DNA of 64,000 bases, from NCBI GenBank assembly GCA_937127245.1, contig CAKZLU010000029.1, positions 131,502 to 195,501 of the forward strand, read 5' to 3'. Position numbers and translations under genes: made by a program. The DNA comes from an uncultured Actinomycetes bacterium (GTDB lineage: Bacteria > Actinomycetota > Geothermincolia > Fen-727 > JACVIW01). How positions within the stretch are numbered: position 1 is the stretch's first letter; each line of letters begins with the position of its first letter. The notes under the pieces are model-generated. The model had not been told where the DNA came from, made no database searches, and was given only the letters and a program-made list of their open reading frames with translations. Shown here one piece after another: positions 49,219 to 57,960 of the stretch.

Positions 49219-50378
49219 TCTTGGTTGAGGATAATATGCAGAAAGTAATAAATCTTGCTTCCGAAATTTTCAACGAGGAAGTCAAAGCCTGGAAGGAAGC
49301 TGGCGGGCGGGTAATTGGATACTCGTGCGTGATGACGCCGCCAGAGCTTATCCAGGCTGCCGGTTTCCTGCCGTACCGCATAAGGGCGTTAGGTAATGTG
49401 AAGACGGAAAAAGCGGATTCCTATCTTTCGAGGTTTAATTGCTCGTTCTGCCGCTCGTGTCTCGAGTTGGGACTTGACGGGACTTACGATTTTCTCGACG
49501 GGCTTGTTGAGACGAATGGTTGTGACCATTTAAGGGGGATGTTCGAAAACTGGCAGTACGCGAAAAAAACCGAATACTTCCACTATCTTAAAGTACCCCA
49601 TGTGATAAACGAGAATTCCCTTGATTATTTCGAAGAAGAGATTCGTTTATTCAAGGAATCTCTGGAAGCGTACTCTGGAAAGAAAGTCGACGCGGAATCG
49701 CTTGCACGAGCGGCGGGCGAACAGGAAGCGGTCAGGGAGAGGGTTCGGAAAATATACTCTTTGAGGGAAAGGGAACTACCGGCATTCAGCGGTTTTGAGG
49801 CAACTGCTCTTGTGTTGGTTTCAAGCGCGATTTCGCCACAGAGGTTCTTAGAACTTGCGGATCAAATCATAACTGAGAGAGAAGGAGGCAAAATTGCTTA
49901 TCGGGGGACCAGACTCATGCTGTGCGGTGCCGCCACTGACGAGCTTGAGTTGGTCAAGGCTATTGAAAGCCTGGATGGAGTAATAGTGACTGATTCTCTT
50001 TGTTACGGCACGCGGGCATATGCGAGAATCATAGACCCGCAAGCTATGCTGTCCAAGCCTGAAAGAACCCTTGCTGAAGCATATCTCTTGGACCTTTTGT
50101 GTCCCCGCATGTATGAGGATTACGCGAGAAGAAGAGACTATGTATTGAAAGCGGTCGAGCGCTCAAATGTAGACGGCGTAATCGTTATGCACAACAAGTT
50201 TTGCGATGTTCACGGCGTGGACAATGTACAGCTTCGCATGGACCTCGAGAGAAGGGGCATCCCCGTGCTTCAGCTTGAGAAGGAATACGGTTCTATAGCC
50301 GATGTGGGTAGGATAAAGACAAGGGTTCAGGCGTTTCTGGAAAGGATTGGTGTCATAGAAAGCGGTGGAAGGCTCTGA
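49215..50378 (+). CDS. 2-hydroxyacyl-CoA dehydratase/benzoyl-CoA reductase family subunit (HgdB/BcrB/C-like), shorter type
   Basis: 387 aa; PPELIQAAGFLPYRIRA, SFCRSCLELGLDGTYDFLDGLVETNGCDHLR, DSLCYGTRAY, FCDVHGVDNVQLRMDLERRGIPVLQLEKEYG. Confidence 0.92.
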   Translation: MILVEDNMQKVINLASEIFNEEVKAWKEAGGRVIGYSCVMTPPELIQAAGFLPYRIRALGNVKTEKADSYLSRFNCSFCRSCLELGLDGTYDFLDGLVETNGCDHLRGMFENWQYAKKTEYFHYLKVPHVINENSLDYFEEEIRLFKESLEAYSGKKVDAESLARAAGEQEAVRERVRKIYSLRERELPAFSGFEATALVLVSSAISPQRFLELADQIITEREGGKIAYRGTRLMLCGAATDELELVKAIESLDGVIVTDSLCYGTRAYARIIDPQAMLSKPERTLAEAYLLDLLCPRMYEDYARRRDYVLKAVERSNVDGVIVMHNKFCDVHGVDNVQLRMDLERRGIPVLQLEKEYGSIADVGRIKTRVQAFLERIGVIESGGRL

Positions 50379-50433
50379 GAGGCGAGCCACAGAGGATTGG
50401 ACTTGTTAAATTTCATTATCGGGATGGTGATTT

Positions 50434-51861
50434 GTGTTGGCTGTCTTGGCAAGCAATGAGGCAAAGACCGCGGGGCTCTTCAACAGGATAGCTAGGATGC
50501 TCGAGATAATCGAGAATTTCCCGGATGAGGTAAGCGATGAGGAGCTCGAAGGTGTTCTGGCGTTCTTGCCGAAAAACGTTGCACCGGCTATTGGAGCAGT
50601 TCTAACGGGCAGGGCTAGAAAGGCTGGTCTTTCCTTTTTAAAAATGATAGCTTCATCCATTCTGGGAGCGAAGCGCGCCTCCGAGTGCGGGAAGAAGGTC
50701 TTGCTTATTCCGTTCAATTGTCCTCCAGAAATTCTCCATGCTTTTGATTCTGCCCATCCCATAACAAGCGAGGTGCTCTCGACTCTGGGAGTGGTAGCGC
50801 TTGAGGGACAGGGTGAAAGATACTGGGATATCGCCATGGGTCTCGGTTTGCCGGACCACTTATGTTCCGCTAATACCATAGAACTTGGATCAGTACTTGG
50901 AGGAAACGATTTCAAACCTGACGCTATCGTTCAGACCGCACCTGGGGGATGTGACGTAAACTCAAAAATTCACGAGTTCGTCGCAAATTATCACAAGATA
51001 CCTCAGTTCATACTCGAGAAGCCTGTGGATGATTCGCCAAAAGGTCGTGAACTCTATTTGAAGTACAATAGGACGCTCATCTCGAGGCTCGAGGAATTTC
51101 TCGATGAAGAATTAAAGGAGGATAAATTAAGGGCGGTTATGGAAAAAGCTAACCGCTGTGCGGAGCTTTATCACGATCTGTGGGACCTCCACAAAGAATC
51201 CCCCTGTCCCGTGCCCAATCTGTTCTCCCTTTTCACTTACGGCACGAGATTCACGATGTGGGGAACGGACGAAGGCGTAAGGACTATGGAGGCAATGGTT
51301 GAAACGGCGAGAAAGCGTTTGGAGGAAAGAGCATATCCTGCTCCAAAAGAAGTGGCAAGGATGCTTTGGGTTTACACCAGCTACTACTTCGATATCGCAA
51401 ATTTATTTAACTGGATGGAGGAAAAGGGGTACACGCACTTGGGTGATGGTCTTGACCTGTTTTTCCCCGAGCCTGTTGATACCTCCTCACTCGATTCGAT
51501 GATTGAGGGAATTGTAAACGCAGCTTGGAATATGCCAATGACAAGGCAAGTGGGCGGGGAGGTCATGAGCGTATCCTGGAGTGATGATGTGATATACGCC
51601 GCTCGGGAACTAAAGGCGGATTGCGCTGTTTACTGCGGTCACCATGCGTGCAAACAAACCTGGAGCGTTGTCTCCATCTTAAGGAACGAACTAATGGATA
51701 GGCTTGGTATTCCTCTCCTTACTCTTCAGGGTGACTCCTGGATTCGCAGGATCACGCCTGTTGGGGTGATACAGAAAGAATTGGATGATTTCATAAAGAA
51801 CGTTGTGGCTTCGAAAAAGAGGAGAGGCAGACGAAAGATCGCTGACAGGAGGGATAAGTGA
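50434..51861 (+). CDS. 2-hydroxyacyl-CoA dehydratase family subunit, long type 1
   Basis: 475 aa; PPEILHAFDSAHPITSEVLSTLG, GLPDHLCSANTIELGS, PGGCDVNSKIHEF, YCGHHACKQTWSVVSILRNELMDRLGIPLLTLQGDSW. Confidence 0.88.
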   Translation: MLAVLASNEAKTAGLFNRIARMLEIIENFPDEVSDEELEGVLAFLPKNVAPAIGAVLTGRARKAGLSFLKMIASSILGAKRASECGKKVLLIPFNCPPEILHAFDSAHPITSEVLSTLGVVALEGQGERYWDIAMGLGLPDHLCSANTIELGSVLGGNDFKPDAIVQTAPGGCDVNSKIHEFVANYHKIPQFILEKPVDDSPKGRELYLKYNRTLISRLEEFLDEELKEDKLRAVMEKANRCAELYHDLWDLHKESPCPVPNLFSLFTYGTRFTMWGTDEGVRTMEAMVETARKRLEERAYPAPKEVARMLWVYTSYYFDIANLFNWMEEKGYTHLGDGLDLFFPEPVDTSSLDSMIEGIVNAAWNMPMTRQVGGEVMSVSWSDDVIYAARELKADCAVYCGHHACKQTWSVVSILRNELMDRLGIPLLTLQGDSWIRRITPVGVIQKELDDFIKNVVASKKRRGRRKIADRRDK

Positions 51862-51864
51862 TTC

Positions 51865-53331
51865 GTGGTTAACCTCGCGCAGAGAACCCTAAACAGGGGT
51901 CTTTTTGAACGGGTTTTCTCCCTGATGGAGCTTGTGGAGAGAATACCTGATGATTTAAGTGATGAAGAAGTTGAAGGAATAACCGCTCTTTTACCCACCG
52001 ATGTTGCGCAGACCGTGACTGCGTTTTTGGAGCCGCGTGTCAGAAGGGCAGGTATTTTCTTTCTCAAAATGATTGCCCGATGGATGCGGGAAGCAGTGGA
52101 GGCAAAATCCTCTGGTAAGAAGGTTATCTTTGTGCCCTTCAATTTCGTTCCTGAGCTAATACACGCTTTCAAAAGCGCCGTTCCCCTCACCAGCGAGGTT
52201 CTTTCCTCTCTGGGTGCTGCGGCAGTGAAGGGGAAGGGACATGTTTACTGGGATTTCGCCATGGGTCTTGGCATACCAGACCACCTCTGCTCATCAAGCA
52301 CGATTGAGCTCGGGTCAATGTTGTCTGGAACAGACATGACTGCGGACGCGATAATCTCGAGCGCCGCCGGAGCGTGTGATGCTAACGCCAAAATCCATGA
52401 GTTCGCCGCAAACTACTTAGGTATTCCGCAGTTCGTTTTGGAAAAGCCGGTGGATGACACTTCCAAGGGCATAGAGCAGTACGAAAAGAATTTTTTAAGA
52501 CTTACAGAAAGCCTTGAGAGATTCACAGGGGAAGCCCTGTCCGAAGAGGGTTTGCAGGAAGTTGCGAGCAACATCAACCGGGCCTCCGAAATCTACTACG
52601 AGATATGGGAAATGAAAAAGTTAGTGCCCTGTCCCGTGCCAAACCTTTTCAGTTTTTTCATGTACGGATGCAGATTTACCATGTGGGGAAGAAAGGAGTC
52701 GGTGGATTTTTTTGAACTTATGGCCAAAGAGGTGAAAGAAGGAATAGCGAAGGGAAAATTCAAGCAAATCCCGGAAAAAGTTCGATGCGGCTGGCTTTAC
52801 ACCGGTTACTACATAGATTACGCGGGTCTTTTTAGCTGGATGCAAGATAAAGGCTATTCTTACCTCTGGGACATACTCGATTTATTTTTCCCGGAGCCCA
52901 TATCGATTGAGAGCAGGGAATCGATTTTAAGTGGAATTTGTGAGTCTTCAAGACGATTTCCGATGACAAGGCAAATGGGCGCGGAATCGATGTCCGCGGC
53001 CTGGCTCGAGGACGCCGCTCATATCGCAAGAGAACTTAGCGCAGACTGCGCAATTTTCTGCGGGCACCACGCATGCAAGCAAACCTGGAGCGTCATTTCC
53101 ATGGTTTCCAGGGAATTGCAAAGGATAAGCGGCATACCGACTTTGAATCTCCAGGGTGACGCGTGGTTGAGTCGCGTAACGCCCATTTCCGTAATTCAAA
53201 GCGAAATAGACTCGTTTGTTCGCAATGTCATTCGAAATAAGGGTGAAAGGAGGAAAATCCGGCGTAGAAAGGGCTGGAGAACTACTCAGTATCCAACGCT
53301 TGCGACTGGCTTGGAGGATGAGAGAGAATAA
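51865..53331 (+). CDS. 2-hydroxyacyl-CoA dehydratase family subunit, long type 2 (paralog of preceding)
   Basis: 488 aa; GIPDHLCSSSTIELGSMLSG, AGACDANAKIHEF, FCGHHACKQTWSVISMVSRELQRISGIPTLNLQGDAW. Confidence 0.88.
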   Translation: MVNLAQRTLNRGLFERVFSLMELVERIPDDLSDEEVEGITALLPTDVAQTVTAFLEPRVRRAGIFFLKMIARWMREAVEAKSSGKKVIFVPFNFVPELIHAFKSAVPLTSEVLSSLGAAAVKGKGHVYWDFAMGLGIPDHLCSSSTIELGSMLSGTDMTADAIISSAAGACDANAKIHEFAANYLGIPQFVLEKPVDDTSKGIEQYEKNFLRLTESLERFTGEALSEEGLQEVASNINRASEIYYEIWEMKKLVPCPVPNLFSFFMYGCRFTMWGRKESVDFFELMAKEVKEGIAKGKFKQIPEKVRCGWLYTGYYIDYAGLFSWMQDKGYSYLWDILDLFFPEPISIESRESILSGICESSRRFPMTRQMGAESMSAAWLEDAAHIARELSADCAIFCGHHACKQTWSVISMVSRELQRISGIPTLNLQGDAWLSRVTPISVIQSEIDSFVRNVIRNKGERRKIRRRKGWRTTQYPTLATGLEDERE

Positions 53332-53369
53332 AACTGTAATGGAAGTACGGTTTTATTAAAGAGATTTTA

Positions 53370-54200
53370 ATGGGCAAAGTAATGTTGTATGGAGGCATAG
53401 ATATCGGCTCATTGACCGCTCAAGCGGTACTCATCGACGGGAAGAGACAATTCTCTTCCGTTCATAATTCTTCGCTTTTTCTTGCTAAGAGCATTCCTGT
53501 AAAACCGAATCCGGTAGATTCGGCTAAGGCTGTTATGGAGGAGATTTTTCGCGAGAACGGGCTTGAATGGAAGGATTTGAACTACTGCATAAGCACTGGC
53601 TACGGGAGAGAGAAAATCGTCGAGGAGGGAATGGCAAACGAGAACGTAAGCGAGATTTCATGCCATGCGACTGGTGCGTTCAGTTTGGATCCCGACGTGA
53701 GAACTGTGATAGATATCGGGGGTCAGGACGCGAAAGTGATAAGAATTGATGAGTCCGGAAATCTCGTTAACTTCGTAATGAATGATAAATGCGCGGCTGG
53801 AACGGGAAGATTTCTTGAAGTTATGTCAAGGACTTTAGGGGTTAGCCTTGAAGATTTGGGAGGCGTTGCCTTGAAGGCGCGGGGAAGGGTGGATTTGAGC
53901 GCGAGATGCAGCATATTTGCCGAAACCGAAGTTCTTCATTTTCTTCAGAGAGGAATCGACGTTGGCTCGCTTGCCGCCGGCATATGCAGGTCTATGGCTG
54001 AAAGAGTCATGGCGCTTGTGAGGAGGGTGGGGGTTGAAAAAGAGGTAATGATGACTGGGGGGGTCGCTAAAAACGTCGCGGTGAAAAGGGAACTCGAGAG
54101 GATGATTGGAACGAGGATGGTTGACTCAAAGATAGACTCTCAACTGGTCGGTGCATACGGGGCGGCCGTTCTGGCGATGAAATCCGGGAGGTCTGTGTGA
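53370..54200 (+). CDS. Acyl-CoA dehydratase/reductase activator ATPase (BadF/BadG/BcrA/BcrD/HgdC family)
   Basis: 276 aa; GGIDIGSLTAQAVLIDG, DIGGQDAKVI, NDKCAAGTGRFLEVMS, SARCSIFAETEV, MTGGVAKN. Confidence 0.93.
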   Translation: MGKVMLYGGIDIGSLTAQAVLIDGKRQFSSVHNSSLFLAKSIPVKPNPVDSAKAVMEEIFRENGLEWKDLNYCISTGYGREKIVEEGMANENVSEISCHATGAFSLDPDVRTVIDIGGQDAKVIRIDESGNLVNFVMNDKCAAGTGRFLEVMSRTLGVSLEDLGGVALKARGRVDLSARCSIFAETEVLHFLQRGIDVGSLAAGICRSMAERVMALVRRVGVEKEVMMTGGVAKNVAVKRELERMIGTRMVDSKIDSQLVGAYGAAVLAMKSGRSV

Positions 54201-54964
54201 TAGGTGTTGGCGTTGATGTGGGCAGTCTTTTGACAAAAGTTGTGGTGCTCAAAGATGACGAACTTGTGGGACATGACGTCTTCGAAACGACCGGGTGGAT
54301 AAGCACCGAGATCGACAAAAAACTGACGAGGCTGCTGGATTCACTTTCTATTTGCCGCTCGGAGGTATGCGGCATAGTTGCGACCGGGAGCGGTGCTGAG
54401 CTGGTTAAATGTGCTGACGCTCAGGATGACGACGTGTCGAGTTTCGCGGCTGCCGCGGCATACTTTGTCCAGGAAAGCCAGAAGGTGATAGATATCGGCG
54501 GGCAGAGCATCACCACCGTTGTTCTCGATGAGGATGGGGCGGTTGCCAACTTCATGAAAAACGACAAATGCGCCTCAGGATCCGGCAGGTTTCTCGAGGT
54601 CATGAGCGCGGCGGTTGGTGTTAAGGTCCAGGAGATTGACGCAGTATCCTTAAAGGCCACAAGGGTAGTACCAATAAGCAATCAGTGCGGCGTCTTTGCT
54701 GAAAGTGAGGTAATAACTCACGTGAATTCTGGAGAAAAGCCCGAAAATATTGTCGCCGGGCTCTGCGAAGCTGTGGCAAATATTGTCGCCGCCCAGGCGC
54801 GCAAAATCGGGAGAGATTGCACTTATACCATGACTGGCGGCGTTGTCAGGTTAAATCGTGTTGTCGAGAGACTGACTACAAAAATCGGAGGAAACTATGT
54901 TCCGTTTCCGTATGACCCAGTGCTTGCCACCGCAATCGGTGCCGCAATGCTCGCGATAGACTGA
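54197..54964 (+). CDS. Second activator ATPase of the BadF/BcrA/D/HgdC family
   Basis: 255 aa; GVGVDVGSLLTKVVVLKD, DIGGQSITTVVL, NDKCASGSGRFLEVMS, SNQCGVFAESEV, MTGGVVRL. Confidence 0.92.
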   Translation: MIGVGVDVGSLLTKVVVLKDDELVGHDVFETTGWISTEIDKKLTRLLDSLSICRSEVCGIVATGSGAELVKCADAQDDDVSSFAAAAAYFVQESQKVIDIGGQSITTVVLDEDGAVANFMKNDKCASGSGRFLEVMSAAVGVKVQEIDAVSLKATRVVPISNQCGVFAESEVITHVNSGEKPENIVAGLCEAVANIVAAQARKIGRDCTYTMTGGVVRLNRVVERLTTKIGGNYVPFPYDPVLATAIGAAMLAID

Positions 54965-55022
54965 AAGAGCGACTTGTGTGCTGCCGCCAATTCGGTTTAT
55001 CGTTTGATAGCGCCAGCCTGGT

Positions 55023-55856
55023 TTGCCTCAGTTGAATCCGCAAGACTCACGCCAAGGTAATGTTCGAGCTATTTTCGAAGCCAGATTAGTTGAGAATGTT
55101 CGTGACAGGAGGGTAGCAAAGCTGGGTGTATTTGATGATGTTTTAAACCAGATATTTGCGATCAAAGAAGAACTGAAGCGTTATCCTGATTTCAGGGTTT
55201 CCAAGTCGGGTCCGGAGCTTTTCTGGGAAGAGGAGTCAACCCTTATCCTCGAGGAAGAAACGGCGGTCGAACTTGGTGACCCGAGGGCGGGATCCCTGAT
55301 GACGCTGTTGTGGGGGGACCCTTCTTTGATAGAGGATGGTACCATCGCGCTTGCTGGTCCCGATTTATCCGAATGTACGCAACGCAAGATTCCATTCGGG
55401 CTCGTGATATTAGCCGGCGCGCAATTTCCCGATGAGTATGAGTTTTTCAGGAACCTTAAAGATGCGTTTTACGCTGTCAAGCTAAAGGGATTTATGGCAA
55501 GAATGTTACCGAGCAGGAACACGATATGGTGCCGCGTTTCAAAAGACGCGATCCTTCAAGGGTTTACGCTTTTTCACCTGGGGAACGCAGTAATAGATTC
55601 AATCAAGAAAGTTCCGGGGGTGAGTGCGGCTCAGGTAATCATGGTGACTTCCACGAAGGAGCAGGTCGAGAAGCTCAAGACAGTTGCCGAGGGGGCAAAA
55701 AGGATTGTTGATGCTATGGTAAAAATGTATTCCGAGCTCAATTTTGATTGCGAATCATGCGATTATAGGGATGTATGTGAAACGGTCAATGAATTGAAAA
55801 GAATAAGGGACAGATTAAGGAAGAAGGTGGGCGATAGGCAAGAAGATCGTAGATAA
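55023..55856 (+). CDS. Acetyl-CoA synthase (AcsB/CdhC) beta-subunit-like protein, stand-alone
   Basis: 277 aa; EDGTIALAGPDLSECTQRKIPFGLVILAGAQFPDEYEFFRNLKDAFY...NTIWCRVSKDAILQGFTLFHLGNAVIDSIKKVPGVSAAQVIMVTSTKEQVEKL...FDCESCDYRDVC resembles the ACS domain around the A-cluster; start uncertain. Confidence 0.62.
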   Translation: MPQLNPQDSRQGNVRAIFEARLVENVRDRRVAKLGVFDDVLNQIFAIKEELKRYPDFRVSKSGPELFWEEESTLILEEETAVELGDPRAGSLMTLLWGDPSLIEDGTIALAGPDLSECTQRKIPFGLVILAGAQFPDEYEFFRNLKDAFYAVKLKGFMARMLPSRNTIWCRVSKDAILQGFTLFHLGNAVIDSIKKVPGVSAAQVIMVTSTKEQVEKLKTVAEGAKRIVDAMVKMYSELNFDCESCDYRDVCETVNELKRIRDRLRKKVGDRQEDRR

Positions 55857-55928
55857 AAGGAATTTCGGCGGCGCCCTGATCCAGGTAGATTTTTCTGCTG
55901 ATTGCAGGTATTGAAAAAAGGAGAAGAA

Positions 55929-56672
55929 ATGATAGTGGCTGTGTGCGGGAAGGGTGGAGTCGGGAAGACGACAATCGCCGCTATTGCTGCCAAAGAGTTT
56001 TCACAAAAGGAGGGGATAAAAGCCCTAATTGTTGACGCTGACCCCGCCGGGGGTCTTTGCATGGCGCTCGGGATAACGCCCGAAAAGACTATCAACGATG
56101 TCAGAGAAGAGATTATCAGAGAGGTAAAAGCCGGGCTCAGGGATGAGCGGGACCTCGCTGTTTCGATAGATTATCTTCTCAGTACGGCTATCCACGAATA
56201 TAAAAATCTTGCGATTTTGTCGATTGGAAGGCCTGAAGATGAAGGTTGTTACTGTAAAGTTAACGTCATACTGAAGGACGCGATCGAGGGGCTTGCCGGT
56301 AATTTCGACTTAGCGATAATTGACGCTGAGGCGGGAATTGAACAGGTAAACAGGAAGGTTTTGAGCCCGATAGATTACATGCTGCTCATAACGGACATGT
56401 CCGTGAAAGGTTTAAGGGTCGCTGAGACCATATTCACGGTTGGAAAACGCATGACAGCCATGCGAGGGGCTGGTTTAGTATTCAACCGTGCAAGCAATCC
56501 AATCGACAGTTTTTTGACGAATATCCAATCTTCTATTCAAGTTCTCGGGGTAATTCCGGAAGACGAGACAGTTAAGCGCTTCGATGAGGAGGGAAGGTCA
56601 TTTTTGGATATTCCTCCCTGTCCGGCGCAGAAGGTGATTTCATCCATACTTAAACGTATTGGCCTCGTTTAA
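55929..56672 (+). CDS. CooC-like P-loop ATPase
   Basis: 247 aa; deviant Walker A GKGGVGKTT, LIVDADPAGGLCMALG, CxC in GRPEDEGCYCKVN, IIDAEAGIEQVNRKV. Confidence 0.9.
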   Translation: MIVAVCGKGGVGKTTIAAIAAKEFSQKEGIKALIVDADPAGGLCMALGITPEKTINDVREEIIREVKAGLRDERDLAVSIDYLLSTAIHEYKNLAILSIGRPEDEGCYCKVNVILKDAIEGLAGNFDLAIIDAEAGIEQVNRKVLSPIDYMLLITDMSVKGLRVAETIFTVGKRMTAMRGAGLVFNRASNPIDSFLTNIQSSIQVLGVIPEDETVKRFDEEGRSFLDIPPCPAQKVISSILKRIGLV

Positions 56673-56835
56673 AAGACTGCTTTTTGGGAAACCAAAATGT
56701 TTTATACTTTTAATTTGTTTTTTCTAAGCAGATGAGCGCAGCGGTTGTTTTTCTTCGAGAAAGAATTAGGGCGGTTTTTCGAGTGAATTGCCGCCCCTTA
56801 AAAGACAACGTTGCGTTTTAGGAATTTATGGCAGA

Positions 56836-57924
56836 ATGGCATTGAGCGACGAAATTTCAAAAAGAATAGCCCAAGAAGCCAAGAAGACAATCGAACTCAT
56901 CACCCAGAGGATTCCCAAAGTCCTCGATTGGCGGGATAGGGGCGGTTCGCCGCGGGAAGTAAAAAGATTGGTGGTCATTTCGGATACTCACTTTGGGAAC
57001 CCTCACGAACTCCTTACTGATGAGGCAAACATTGCAAGACTATGTGATGTGCTCAAAGCGCTGGAGAAAATAGACGAGTTGATACTTCTCGGGGACGTTT
57101 TCGATTTCTGGCTTGTGCCAATGAGGGAAGCCATCCAGCGCGGCAGGGATTTCATGTCTGCTCTTTATGAACTTGATAACGTTTCTCGTATGATATACAT
57201 ACCTGGAAACCATGATCATCGAGCTTTCTGGATGCTTTACGAGGAAAAATACCTTGAAAGATTGAGGGAAGGAGAACTCGACCCTCCGGAAATCTCGCTT
57301 CCTTTAACTGATGACTGTCCGGTAATGGATATACTCAAGCCCTCAACTGCGAGAGTCGCGCTTAGTATGGTTTATCCTATTCATCAGGTCAAAGTGAAAG
57401 GTAAGGATGTCCTTCTTACGCATGGACATCTTCTCGGTTTCTTTGAGCGCTCGATGTGGAGGCCGCGCCATTCAGTTCTCGCTTCGTTGATACTAAGTAG
57501 AAGCGAATATCTCGGTCTGGAGGACATGGAGCGCTTTCTTTCCCCGTTTTACCAGATGTTGGCGTTGAGTGCCGAAGTTCCTGGCGTCACGAGCGGTGGA
57601 TACAGGCTTTACAGGCTGCTTTCGCGAACCGGAAAAATTTTGGGTCTGCAAGGGGATGAGCGCGTCTCCACTTACAGGGGAACAAGCATAGAGGAAAACG
57701 CGGCTGAAATAGAAGCGCTCCTGGACCATTTCTGCTCAGATACTCCCGCGTATTTCGTTTACGGGCACACTCATCGCCCCGGTAAGCTTGAGCTGCCTAT
57801 TTCCAGGACTCTTGCCGTAAACACTGGTTGCTGGCTCGGGGATGAGGGACTCTTCTACTCTGCTTGCACCATACTTGAAATCTCAGATAGCGCAAACCTT
57901 TTTGAGGTGGATCTCAAAACCTGA
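56836..57924 (+). CDS. Calcineurin-like metallophosphoesterase
   Basis: VVISDTHFGN, LLGDVFDFW, YIPGNHDHRAFW, LLTHGHLLG, YGHTHRPG. Confidence 0.92.
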   Translation: MALSDEISKRIAQEAKKTIELITQRIPKVLDWRDRGGSPREVKRLVVISDTHFGNPHELLTDEANIARLCDVLKALEKIDELILLGDVFDFWLVPMREAIQRGRDFMSALYELDNVSRMIYIPGNHDHRAFWMLYEEKYLERLREGELDPPEISLPLTDDCPVMDILKPSTARVALSMVYPIHQVKVKGKDVLLTHGHLLGFFERSMWRPRHSVLASLILSRSEYLGLEDMERFLSPFYQMLALSAEVPGVTSGGYRLYRLLSRTGKILGLQGDERVSTYRGTSIEENAAEIEALLDHFCSDTPAYFVYGHTHRPGKLELPISRTLAVNTGCWLGDEGLFYSACTILEISDSANLFEVDLKT

Positions 57925-57960
57925 GGCGATCACGACAGCAGGAATGTCCGAGACTCGTGA

